From Streptomyces sp. NRRL WC-3742 (GTDB lineage: Bacteria > Actinomycetota > Actinomycetes > Streptomycetales > Streptomycetaceae): a DNA stretch of 64,000 nucleotides. The position numbers and the translations under genes were made by a program. The stretch covers positions 62,001 to 126,000 of the forward strand of contig NZ_JOCF01000006.1 of the NCBI RefSeq assembly GCF_000720635.1. Reading direction: 5' to 3'. Of this stretch, positions 13,927 to 21,977 are shown in pieces (the first letter of the stretch is position 1; every line of letters starts with the position of its first letter). The notes beneath the pieces were generated by a model. It was not told where the DNA came from. It searched no databases and saw nothing but the letters and a program-made list of their open reading frames with translations.

Positions 13927-15168
13927 GTGAACACCCCCCACCCGTCCGCACCGGAACCCGACTACCACGGCTGGCTGAGCGAGCGGCTGCGCCACTACCT
14001 GGGCCGCGACATCGCCGAGGACGTCCCGTTCACCACCTACGACCTCGACTCGGTCGCCGCACTGAGCCTCTACGGCGACATCGAGCAGGAGTTCGGCCCC
14101 GTGCTGGACCCGACCGACATCTGGCTCTACCCCACCATCCAGGAGCTCGCCGCCTACCTGGAGCTGCGCGACATCCGCCTCGGCAGCGGCCAGCAGGTGC
14201 GCGCCGCCTTCGTCTTCACCGGCCAGGGCTCCCAGCACCCGGGCATGACCTCCGGGCTCTACCTCAACTCGACCGGCTACCGCCGCTTCCTGGACGAGGC
14301 CGCCGCCGCGCTGTCCCCGTACACCGGCGTCTCCGTCGTCGACCTGATGCTCAGCCGCGACCGGCGCGTGCACCAGACCGCCTACACCCAGCCCGCCCTG
14401 TTCGCCGTCGAGTACGCCCTCGCCCGCACCCTGGAGGAGGCCGGCGTCCAGCCCGTCGCCGTCCTCGGCCACGGCATCGGCGAGTTCGCCGCGGCCGTGA
14501 TCTCCGGCGCCCTGACGCTGGCGGACGCGGCCAAACTGGTCACCGTCCGCGGCGCGTTCATGCAGTACCTGCCCGCCGGCGGCGGCATGACCGCCACCTG
14601 CCTGGCGCCCTACGAGGCCGCCGAACTGATCGTCGACGAGCCCGGGGTGGCGATCGGCGCGATCAACGCCGCCAAGGCGACCGTCCTGTCCGGCGAACTG
14701 GAGGGCCTGCGCCGCATCGAGCGCAAGCTGGAGGAGCGGGGCATCGCCTGCAAGGCGCTGGAGGTCACCCACGCCTTCCACTCGCCGCTGATGGAGCCGA
14801 TGCTCGCCAAGTTCGAGGCCGTCACCCGCCGGCTGCCCGGTGGCGCCTCCCGGCTGCCGTACTACTCGACCGTGCGCGGCCGCCTGACGAGCGAGCCGCT
14901 GTATGCGCCGTACTGGACGGCCCAGGTCACCTCGCCCGTGCGCTTCGCCGACGCCGCCCGGCAGATGGTCGACCAGCAGGCCCTGACCCACATCGTGGAG
15001 ATCGGCCCCAAGGTGGTGCTCACCCCGTTCCTGCGCCGCATCGCCGGCAACGAGGGCCCCTCCTGCCTGGGCATGTGCCGGGGCCCGCAGACCAACGCCG
15101 TCGACCTCGCGGGGGTGCTCTCCGCCCTGGACGCCGGCCCGCTGGCCCACCCCCTGGTGAGGGCCTGA
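13927..15168 (+). CDS. ACP-acyltransferase fusion with degenerate AT active site
   Basis: 413 aa, GTG start. Residues 12-85 form an acyl carrier domain with the phosphopantetheine serine in YDLDSVAAL (Ser42). Residues 93-395 form a FabD-like acyltransferase: VFTGQGSQHPGM, NAAKATVLSG and HAFHSPLMEPML are intact. The nucleophile motif GHSxGE, however, reads GHGIGE (181-186): Gly183 (codon GGC, 14473-14475) replaces the catalytic Ser. Normal AT self-acylation should be impossible. The fusion follows the FAAL and dehydrogenase, so its ACP may carry the activated starter while the AT domain serves as docking or proofreading scaffold. An intact separate AT is at 24896-26674. Confidence 0.82.
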   Translation: MNTPHPSAPEPDYHGWLSERLRHYLGRDIAEDVPFTTYDLDSVAALSLYGDIEQEFGPVLDPTDIWLYPTIQELAAYLELRDIRLGSGQQVRAAFVFTGQGSQHPGMTSGLYLNSTGYRRFLDEAAAALSPYTGVSVVDLMLSRDRRVHQTAYTQPALFAVEYALARTLEEAGVQPVAVLGHGIGEFAAAVISGALTLADAAKLVTVRGAFMQYLPAGGGMTATCLAPYEAAELIVDEPGVAIGAINAAKATVLSGELEGLRRIERKLEERGIACKALEVTHAFHSPLMEPMLAKFEAVTRRLPGGASRLPYYSTVRGRLTSEPLYAPYWTAQVTSPVRFADAARQMVDQQALTHIVEIGPKVVLTPFLRRIAGNEGPSCLGMCRGPQTNAVDLAGVLSALDAGPLAHPLVRA

Positions 15169-15169
15169 G

Positions 15170-16003
15170 ATGGCGGCAGCGGGAGGGGGACTCCCGCGGC
15201 CGCGCCAGATGGCCGGGCCGGACGGCCCCTGGGACCCCGTGCGCCAGGACCTCGCCGGCACCGGCACGGCCCTGGTGTACGGGGTGCTCACCCAGTGGAG
15301 CGTCCACCTGCGCGAGCCGGAGCGGCTGCGGGAGGTGCTCGGTCGGGACTGGCCGCGCTACCAGCGCATCGGCCATGCCCGGGCGAAGGAGCGCTTCCTG
15401 GCCTCGCGGCTGCTGCTGCGCCGCACGGCCGCCGAGGTGATCGGCACCACCCCGGACCAGGTGGACCTGGCGTACGAGCCCGGCGGCCGCCCGTACGTGC
15501 GCGGCTGCGACCAGATCGACGTCAGCCTCAGCCACACCCAGGACGTCCTGGTGGTCGGCGTCACCCGGCGCGGCCGCATCGGCGTGGACGTGGAGCTGGC
15601 CGACCGGCGGATGGCGGGCACGGCCTCGGAGGCCCAGGGCTTCACGCCGTACGAGCGCGAGGCGCTGGACGCGGACGCGGCGGAGCGCCGCAACGACCTG
15701 CTGGTGCGGCTGTGGACGCTCAAGGAGGCGTACAGCAAGGCGCGCGGGCAGGGGCTGCGGTTCCGCTTCACCGAGTTCGGCTTCGCGCTGGACGGCGAGC
15801 AGGCGCGGCTGGTCAGACCGGACGGCGGGCCGGTCGCGGACGGCTCGGCCTGGACGTTCGGCACGGTCGCCCTGGAGGGGCGCTTCGTGGTCAGCGTCGC
15901 CGTGTTCGACGCGGGCTTCGGCAGCGGCAGCGACCTGTCGGTGCAGACGGTGCTGGACGAGGGGCTGCTGGAGGCGCTGCTGAACTCCTCGGGGCGCAGC
16001 TAG
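15170..16003 (+). CDS. 4'-phosphopantetheinyl transferase (Sfp type)
   Basis: 277 aa, starting one base after the previous stop. The Sfp-family motifs are in order: KERFLASRLLLRR, VSLSHTQD, GVDVELADR (metal-binding acidic pair) and LWTLKEAYSKARGQGL. It attaches phosphopantetheine from CoA to the serine of carrier proteins, here the ACP at 24528-24782 and the ACP domain at 13927-15168. It closes the FAAL, dehydrogenase, ACP-AT operon and converges on the response regulator gene, with only 21 bp between stop codons. Confidence 0.9.
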   Translation: MAAAGGGLPRPRQMAGPDGPWDPVRQDLAGTGTALVYGVLTQWSVHLREPERLREVLGRDWPRYQRIGHARAKERFLASRLLLRRTAAEVIGTTPDQVDLAYEPGGRPYVRGCDQIDVSLSHTQDVLVVGVTRRGRIGVDVELADRRMAGTASEAQGFTPYEREALDADAAERRNDLLVRLWTLKEAYSKARGQGLRFRFTEFGFALDGEQARLVRPDGGPVADGSAWTFGTVALEGRFVVSVAVFDAGFGSGSDLSVQTVLDEGLLEALLNSSGRS

Positions 16004-16024
16004 AGTTCGCCCACGGGCCCAGCC

Positions 16025-16639
16025 CTACGGGATCCAGCCGGCGTCCTCCGCGATGCGGATGGCGTCGACCCGGTTGCGGGCGTTGAGCTTGGTGACGATG
16101 GCGGTCAGGTAGTTCTGGACGGTGCCCTTGGAGAGGTACAGCGAGGCGGCGATCTCGGTGACGGCGGCGCCGTGCGCGGCCTGCCGCAGCACCTCCAGCT
16201 CGCGCGGGGACAGCGGGTTGGCCGGCGCGTCCCAGGCGGACATCGCCAGCTGAGGGTCTATCACCCGCTGGCCCTGCGCCACCGCCCGTACCGAGCGGGC
16301 GAGTTGCTCGGGCGGGGCGTCCTTGAGGAGGAAGCCGCACACGTGCGCGGCCATCGCCCGGCGCAGGGTGCCGGGACGGCCGAGGCTGGTGAGGATCAAC
16401 GCCCGGCAGCTGGGCAGGCGTTCGCGCAGGGCGGCCGCCGCGGTGAGGCCGTCCATGCCGGGCAGGTCGATGTCGATGACCGCGACGTCGGGCCTGGTCT
16501 CGAGCGCCGTCTTCACGATGATGTCGCCCCGGTCCACCGAGGCGACCACCTCGAAGTCCGGCTCGAGCTCGAGCAGGGCGACCAGCGCGCCGCGGATCAT
16601 CTGCACGTCCTCGGCGAGGAGGATCTTCGTCGACAACAT
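16025..16639 (-). CDS. LuxR/NarL-family response regulator
   Basis: 204 aa. The receiver domain has acidic pocket E10-D11, phosphoacceptor Asp56 in VIDIDLPGMDG, and the conserved Lys in FLLKDAPPEQL. The C-terminal HTH is NPLSPRELEVLRQAAHGAAVTEIAASLYLSKGTVQNYLTAIVTKL, a LuxR-type DNA-binding domain (shown in part: LSPRELEVLRQAAHG). It is encoded directly after the histidine kinase, with a GAGGGA ribosome site. The pair is downstream of the YcaO gene and on its strand, so it may regulate the RiPP cassette or the surrounding cluster; the target is not evident. Confidence 0.9.
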   Translation of the reverse strand: MLSTKILLAEDVQMIRGALVALLELEPDFEVVASVDRGDIIVKTALETRPDVAVIDIDLPGMDGLTAAAALRERLPSCRALILTSLGRPGTLRRAMAAHVCGFLLKDAPPEQLARSVRAVAQGQRVIDPQLAMSAWDAPANPLSPRELEVLRQAAHGAAVTEIAASLYLSKGTVQNYLTAIVTKLNARNRVDAIRIAEDAGWIP

Positions 16640-16695
16640 GCAATCCCTCGTGGTCGGGGTCCGTGGTCGGGTTCGCCCGGTGCCGGAAAATTCTC

Positions 16696-17877
16696 TCAGG
16701 CCACCGCCTGCGGAACGTCATTGGGAGTGGCGGTGGCCGGCACCTGGGGCTTGAGCGGTGCCTCGACCAGCAGGTGGAACCGGCCGTCCTCCCGGACGCC
16801 CGCCTCCACCCGGCCGCCGATGGCGGCCAGCCGGGTTTCCAGGTTCCCGATCCCACTGCCGCTCCAGGGGGCCGGCGGCTGGACGGTCTTGGCCACGCCG
16901 TCGTTCACCAGACGGAGAAAAACCGTTTCTTCGTCGGAGTGGGCACGGATTTCGCAGTGCTGCACTCTGCTGTGGCGCAGGATGTTGGTCACCCCCTCGC
17001 GCAGCGCGGTGGCCAGCACGGTGTCCACCACCGGGTGCATCCGCGAGCAGGTGACCTCCACCTCGGCCTTCACGTCCGCCGACTTCAGCGTCGAGGCGAC
17101 GGAGTCGACCTCGGCCGCCAGGGACATCTCCCGGTAGCCGCTGGCCACCAGCCGTACGTCGGCCAGCGCCTGCCGGGAGATGTCCAGCACCCCGGCGATC
17201 TCCTCCCGCGCCCGGTCGGGCCGGCTGGTGACCAGCCGATTGACCAGCTCGGTCTTGAGGGTGATCGACGAGAGGCTGTAGCCGAGCAGGTCGTGCAGGT
17301 CCCGGGCGAAGCGCAGCCGTTCCTGGAGCACCGCCGCCCGGGCGCGTTCCTCCCGGGAGGAGAAGACCTCCTCCACGAGGTCGGCCAGCCGGGTGAGTCC
17401 GTAGATGACCAGGCCCGTCAGCATGGTCGACTGCAGTACGTAGACCGTCAGCAGCGGTGCCACGCCCGTGATCCAGGCTTCGGCGAACGCCGACAGACAG
17501 CAGACGGCGTACAGCGTCCACCCGAGCCGCCGGGGGAGCAGCAGCAGGCAGGAGCCGGCCAGGCACCCCAGCATCCCGCCCCAGTCGGCGCCGAAGAGCA
17601 GCATCGGACCGACGGTGAACGCCGCCTGCCAGAGCAGCATCACGATCCGCCGCCGCATCGGCCACCGGCGGGCCTTCGAGGAGGAGTTGAGGAGCTGGAT
17701 GGAGAAGACGGCTGCGGCGCACGCCAGGGCCACCAGGGCCTTGCGGCCTCCGAAGCTGTCCCGCAGCACGTTGTTGAAGGCGATCAGGCAGAAGCAGAAG
17801 AGGGCGAAGACGGTGATGCCCCGGGCCAATCGGGGGGCCGGGAGATCGGCCGAGGACGTGCCCGTTCTGCCAGCCAT
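16696..17877 (-). CDS. Sensor histidine kinase (HisKA_3)
   Basis: 393 aa from the ATG at 17877, chosen for the GGGGGGAAG tract in front of it; earlier ATGs at 17892 and 17916 lack one. Five or six hydrophobic segments fill the first 170 residues. The dimerisation/phosphoacceptor box is RFARDLHDLLGYSLSSITL with the phosphorylated His, followed by the REGVTNILRHS N-box and SGSGIGNLETRL G-box. It belongs to the DesK/NarX-like class that pairs with LuxR regulators. No large extracellular sensing domain is present, so the signal is probably membrane-borne. It lies 140 bp after the YcaO gene. Confidence 0.88.
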   Translation of the reverse strand: MAGRTGTSSADLPAPRLARGITVFALFCFCLIAFNNVLRDSFGGRKALVALACAAAVFSIQLLNSSSKARRWPMRRRIVMLLWQAAFTVGPMLLFGADWGGMLGCLAGSCLLLLPRRLGWTLYAVCCLSAFAEAWITGVAPLLTVYVLQSTMLTGLVIYGLTRLADLVEEVFSSREERARAAVLQERLRFARDLHDLLGYSLSSITLKTELVNRLVTSRPDRAREEIAGVLDISRQALADVRLVASGYREMSLAAEVDSVASTLKSADVKAEVEVTCSRMHPVVDTVLATALREGVTNILRHSRVQHCEIRAHSDEETVFLRLVNDGVAKTVQPPAPWSGSGIGNLETRLAAIGGRVEAGVREDGRFHLLVEAPLKPQVPATATPNDVPQAVA

Positions 17878-18016
17878 ACCGCTTCCCCCCATGTCAGCGC
17901 CCCGGTCGGCGTGCATGCTACCGCGCGCTCAGGCAGAGCGTCACGGAAACGTACGGGACCGTCGCCGTCCGTTCAAGCTTCTTGTCGTATGAACATATGA
18001 AGACTCAGCCAACTCG

Positions 18017-20287
18017 TCAGACGAACAAGGGAATCGGGTTGAGCTCCGCGTCGACGGTCGGCCCGGTGAGTAAACCGAGCCGTACCGGCACGTCGAAGAT
18101 ACGACCCGGGGCGAATCTCGCCCAGAAGTGGCGCATCCCGGGGGCGATGACCTTGACGACCGGGATCGCCACGTCGGGCCGGGTCTGGTCGAGCACGAGC
18201 AATTCCATCCCCTTCGCCCGGACCAGCCGTTCCGCCTCCGCCACGTCCTCCCGCAGGTCCCCGGACGGCCGGTAGTCGTAGTCCGAGGGCCCGCGCGGAA
18301 CCTGACCGGAATCGGGCAGCAGATATGGCTGGTTCGCGACGGTCGCCGTCGACCACCAGGCGACCAGGTCCGGATCGGTCGTCCGCGGAGCACCGTCCGG
18401 GCTGCCCCCGGACGGGAGGAACTGACCCATTTCGGTCAGGGCCCTCCGCAGCGCCAGCCTCGGATCGTGGTGCGCCCCGAAGCCGAACGTGATCTCCTCC
18501 GCCGGCCGTCCCACCTGGCGGGACAGCGCCACGAACACCGGGATCCCGAAGTCCGAGGTGACGTCCAGCACCCAGACCTGGCGGCCCGTCATCGCGTACG
18601 CCTGGCGCAGCGTCGCCGTCCACGGGTCGTCGAAGGCGTCCAGGTCCACCGCCGGGTGGCGGGTGCGGTTGTACCACCACAGCGCCACCGCGTCCCGCTC
18701 CACCAGCTCCAGAAAGCCCTGGACGATCGCGTCCTCCAGGCTGCTGCCCGCCGCGTTCCCGTTGGAGTCCGCCCACAGCCCGTCCGAGGGCCGCCCCGGC
18801 GCGTTGCCGTAGTACAGCAGGGAGGTCGGCAGCAGCCGCTGCCGGCCGGTGGTGAGCGACTGCACCGGGGTCCAGTCCACCGGCCTGTCGGGGTCGAACC
18901 GCTCCGGCACCTGCTGGAACGCCGAACCGCTCGCGTTCCAGCGCGCCCGCTCCCGGAACTGCCGCTCCGAGTACAGCTGGCAGTCGTTCGGGTGCAGCGC
19001 CACCGGGCCCAGGGCGCGCATCGATTCGCGCACCACCGGCTCGTCCCCCTGTCGCGTCCCGCTGTAGCGCTCGGCCGCCTCGCACAGCGCCCCCACCTTG
19101 GCATCCAGCTCGGTGGCGCCCTTGCCGCCGCTCAGCGAGCGCAGCCCGGCCCGCAGCCCGCCCAGCGAACCGCTGCGCATCGCCAGATTGCGGCCCGACA
19201 CGTAGCGGTTGATCCCCACCGGCGCCCACTCGTCCCGGCGGACCTCCTCGACGATGCCCGTCACCGGGCTCACCAGGTGCTCGTGCCGGCGCAGCATCTC
19301 CGCCGGGGCCAGCGCCCGGTGCCCGCCCCCCGTCTCCGGCGACTTCGGGCGCGGCCGCACCACCAGCGGGCCCAGCACCTGCCGCGCCACCAGGTCCGGA
19401 TCGCCGCAGTCCGGGCACTGCGGGCGCCGGACCACCGCGTGGTGACGGCTGCGCAGCGTCGCCGTGTCCAGGGTGCAGACCGCGTCGTCCTCGACGCCCC
19501 GCGCCCCCGCCAGCCACCTCGCCGCCGCCAGCACCGCCGCCTGCAGGCCCATCGCCCGCCCGGCCGCCAGCGACGCCTCCGGCCGCGCCACCGGCCCCGG
19601 GCGGCCCAGCGCCCGCTGCAACGGGATCTCGGAGCGCCGGTGGCCCCACAACCGGTGCGCCAGACAGGACCAGCAGGGGCCCGCGGCCGGGCGGAACACC
19701 GGCCCGATCCACGGCTGCGCCCCGCACGGGCGCGCCAGCAGCCAGGGCGCCCCCGCCGCCAGGTGCTCGGCGTTGATCCGCTCCAGCTCCGGGTGCAGGT
19801 AGTCGTCCGTCAGCACCAGGGTCAGCACCTCGCTGCCCGGCCCGGCCTCCTCGCCCCTCGCGAGCACCCGCAGCCCCGAGTCCCGGCACGCCTGGCGCGC
19901 CGGCTCCGGCTCCGGGCGGCCCAGCGTCACCACCCTGACGGCCGCCCGCGCGAGCGAACTGTCGGCCCCGTCCAGGCCGAGCAGGTCCCAGTACGCGAGC
20001 GCCGCCTCGTCCTCCGCCGGCCGGTGGTAGCCCAGCAGCTTGGCCTGGGCGAGACGGGCCAGGACGCGGCCCGCCTCCCCGGGAGTCATCGTGTCCGCCG
20101 CCTCGTCGAGCACCCGCTCCAGCGAGCGGGTGCCGTCCAGCAGCGGGGCGAGGCGCTCGACGAGCCGCCCGGCCACCGCCGTGACGCCGTTGGCGGAGAG
20201 CAGGTACGTCGCCTCGCCCGGTACCACTTCAGCCCGCAGATGCCGCTTGAACCCCAGCGGCAGACCTCTGCCCCCCGTGTCCGCCAT
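18017..20287 (-). CDS. Fused TOMM cyclodehydratase: RRE, ThiF-like (zinc) and YcaO domains
   Basis: 756 aa. Residues about 8-95 form a PqqD/RRE-like leader-binding domain. The middle part is an ocin-ThiF-like domain with two zinc pairs, CWSC (about 205-208) and CPDC (about 291-294). From about 350 to the end is the YcaO domain with AAERYSGTRQGDE and SLEDAIVQGFLELVERDAVALWW, ending NPIPLFV, a variant of the Pro-rich YcaO C-terminus. Such proteins use ATP to turn Cys, Ser or Thr of a precursor peptide into azolines. The precursor gene is immediately upstream, five bases away. No FMN dehydrogenase is nearby, so azolines may stay unoxidised or be processed elsewhere. Confidence 0.85.
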   Translation of the reverse strand: MADTGGRGLPLGFKRHLRAEVVPGEATYLLSANGVTAVAGRLVERLAPLLDGTRSLERVLDEAADTMTPGEAGRVLARLAQAKLLGYHRPAEDEAALAYWDLLGLDGADSSLARAAVRVVTLGRPEPEPARQACRDSGLRVLARGEEAGPGSEVLTLVLTDDYLHPELERINAEHLAAGAPWLLARPCGAQPWIGPVFRPAAGPCWSCLAHRLWGHRRSEIPLQRALGRPGPVARPEASLAAGRAMGLQAAVLAAARWLAGARGVEDDAVCTLDTATLRSRHHAVVRRPQCPDCGDPDLVARQVLGPLVVRPRPKSPETGGGHRALAPAEMLRRHEHLVSPVTGIVEEVRRDEWAPVGINRYVSGRNLAMRSGSLGGLRAGLRSLSGGKGATELDAKVGALCEAAERYSGTRQGDEPVVRESMRALGPVALHPNDCQLYSERQFRERARWNASGSAFQQVPERFDPDRPVDWTPVQSLTTGRQRLLPTSLLYYGNAPGRPSDGLWADSNGNAAGSSLEDAIVQGFLELVERDAVALWWYNRTRHPAVDLDAFDDPWTATLRQAYAMTGRQVWVLDVTSDFGIPVFVALSRQVGRPAEEITFGFGAHHDPRLALRRALTEMGQFLPSGGSPDGAPRTTDPDLVAWWSTATVANQPYLLPDSGQVPRGPSDYDYRPSGDLREDVAEAERLVRAKGMELLVLDQTRPDVAIPVVKVIAPGMRHFWARFAPGRIFDVPVRLGLLTGPTVDAELNPIPLFV

Positions 20288-20292
20288 CGCGG

Positions 20293-20580
20293 TCAGCCGA
20301 CCAGCGCCGCGGACCAGCTGCCGGTGCAGTTCGAGGCGAACCCCACGCCCGGCACGTCCAGCTCCTCGATCAGGACGGTGTCGGCGTCCCCGACCAGTCC
20401 GGCCAGGTAGATCGGCTCCCCGGCCGACAGCCCGAACTCGGCCAGCACGGCCACCGGGTCGGCCGCGTAGCGCTGCGCCAGCTCCGGCTCCAGACCGCTG
20501 CGGACGGTCAACTCGGCGAAACGGCGGTCCTCCTGGGTGACGCTCACGCGGGCACTGGTGTCGCGGGCGATGGTCTTCAT
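20293..20580 (-). CDS. Candidate TOMM/RiPP precursor peptide with NHLP-like leader
   Basis: 95 aa, ATG preceded by AGGAGGCACCCC. The N-terminal two thirds resemble nitrile-hydratase-like leaders: the stretch LEPELAQRYAADPVAVLAEF is a typical helical DPxAVLxEFGL motif. After IEELDVPGVG comes the tail FASNCTGSWSAALVG with one Cys, one Thr and several Ser, the residues a YcaO cyclodehydratase acts on. The gene is five bases upstream of that enzyme and probably co-transcribed. The leader/core boundary is not certain; DVPGVG or a site just before it is a guess. The product has not been recognised as any known RiPP. Confidence 0.7.
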   Translation of the reverse strand: MKTIARDTSARVSVTQEDRRFAELTVRSGLEPELAQRYAADPVAVLAEFGLSAGEPIYLAGLVGDADTVLIEELDVPGVGFASNCTGSWSAALVG

Positions 20581-20822
20581 GGGGTGCCTCCTGAGTCGCG
20601 ATACCGACCGGTCGTGGTCCCGTTCGGTTGTGGACCAGGAGTCTGCGGAAAAGCCGGGCCCCGGGCCCAGTGGCGGACTCACCCTCGCGGCATGACATTT
20701 TCACGGTTCCCCTCGTGACGCCCTCACTGGGCCTCACGGCGTGCTGGTGCCAGGCTCGACCCCATGCTTCGACCACGACCGCCGGGGGACGACCGACGGG
20801 AGGCCGGAAAGGGGAGAACACC
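20581..20822. promoter_or_regulatory. Divergent promoter region, RiPP precursor / SARP activator
   Basis: 242 bp between the RiPP cassette (leftward) and the SARP gene (rightward). TCGACCC (20756-20762) and TCGACCA (20769-20775) are near-identical but 13 bp apart, so they do not have the canonical 11-bp SARP spacing. A GGGCCC-rich palindrome lies near 20660-20675. Co-regulation of both units from here is plausible, not shown. Confidence 0.45.
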
Positions 20823-21617
20823 ATGGACATCAAGATCCTGGGGCCGTTGTCGGCCACTGAGTACGGAGTGTCGATCGTTCCGAGTGCGGCCAAGCCGCGC
20901 CAGATCCTCGCACTGCTCGCACTTCAGGCGGACCGGGTGGTCACCGTACCCACCCTGATGGAGGAGATCTGGGGGACCGAGGTGCCGCGCAGCGCCGCGA
21001 CCACCCTCCAGACGTACATCCTCCAGCTGCGCCGCCGCATCGCCCTCGCCCTCGCCGGCGACAGCGACACCCACGCCAAGGAGGTGCTGGTCACCCAGCA
21101 CGGCGGCTACCTGCTGCGCGTCCAGCCCGGACAGACCGACGTCCAGGAGTTCGAGCAGCTCGCCGCCTCCGGCCGCGCCGCCTACGACGCCGCCGACTAC
21201 CGGGCCGCCTCCGAACTCCTCGGCGGCGCCCTCGCCCTCTGGCAGGGCCCGGCCCTGGTGGACGTCAAGGTCGGCGACGTCCTCGAACTGGAGGTGCTGC
21301 GCATGGAGGAGGGCCGGATGGCCGCCCTGGAGCGCCGCCTCGACGCCGACCTGCGCCTGGGCCGGCACAACGAGCTCATCGCCGAACTGCGCGTCCTGAC
21401 CGCCCGGCACCCCATGCACGAGTCCTTCTGCGGGCAGCTGATGCTCGCCACCCACCGGGCCGGCGGCGCCTGGCGCGCCCTCGAGGCGTACCAGCGGCTG
21501 CGCACCACGCTGGTGGACGAACTCGGGCTGGAACCCTCACCGCGCCTGCAGCGGCTGCACCGCGCCGTCCTCCAGGGCGACCCGGAGCTCGACCTGGTGG
21601 CGACCACCAGCTTCTGA
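20823..21617 (+). CDS. SARP-family pathway activator
   Basis: 264 aa, the length of the small SARPs such as ActII-ORF4 and DnrI. The N-terminal winged-helix OmpR-like DNA-binding domain runs from MDIKILGPL through KPRQILALLALQADRVV and ATTLQTYILQLRRRI. The bacterial transcriptional activation domain follows (FEQLAASGRAAYDAADYRAA onward to ELGLEPSPRLQRLHRAVL). SARPs recruit RNA polymerase at direct repeats about 11 bp apart; suitable repeats lie before the KS-alpha gene and before the aromatase/cyclase gene. It stands directly upstream of the minimal PKS and is the most likely cluster switch. Confidence 0.92.
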   Translation: MDIKILGPLSATEYGVSIVPSAAKPRQILALLALQADRVVTVPTLMEEIWGTEVPRSAATTLQTYILQLRRRIALALAGDSDTHAKEVLVTQHGGYLLRVQPGQTDVQEFEQLAASGRAAYDAADYRAASELLGGALALWQGPALVDVKVGDVLELEVLRMEEGRMAALERRLDADLRLGRHNELIAELRVLTARHPMHESFCGQLMLATHRAGGAWRALEAYQRLRTTLVDELGLEPSPRLQRLHRAVLQGDPELDLVATTSF

Positions 21618-21977
21618 GTCGCCTCTGCTGAACTGCCCGGCTCCGAAGGCGAGTTCTCGCAGCTCACGCACACTCCACGAACACCCGAGCGGCCGTCGAG
21701 GGCCCGCCCGAACCATGGCGGAACCGGTGAACGGCGGCACGCCACAAGCGGGAAGACGCCGCCAAGGCACAGCCCGCCCGGGGCGGAAGACGGGAATCAG
21801 CCCCAACTCCGCCCCGGGCCACCGGAACACCGGAGCACCGGAGCACCGGAGCACCTGAACACCGGAAGCACCGACACAGCCAGCGGCCCGACCGAAGGGA
21901 ACCACAGTGGTCCGCACCGTTCCGACCGGCAGCAGCCCGCAGCTGCGGCCGGCCACCCAGAAGGCGAGGTGAAGCAG
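21618..21977 (+). promoter_or_regulatory. Promoter region of the minimal PKS with a SARP box and short tandem repeats
   Basis: 360 bp without a gene. CCGAGCG (21685-21691) and TCGAGGG (21696-21702) are 11 bp apart, and AACCAT at 21711-21716 lies 8 bp further as a weak -10, matching SARP promoter geometry. At 21820-21876 a run of about six imperfect CACCGGAG units occurs. The AAGGCGAGG ribosome site closes the region. Confidence 0.65.

Noticed and set aside
18017..20287. Thiopeptide or lanthipeptide biosynthesis
   Set aside because: No LanB/LanC/LanM-like dehydratase and no pyridine synthase gene is visible; only a YcaO-type cyclodehydratase.
20740..20790. SARP box in the SARP promoter
   Set aside because: The TCGACC pair is 13 bp apart rather than 11, and no -10 lies at the expected distance.
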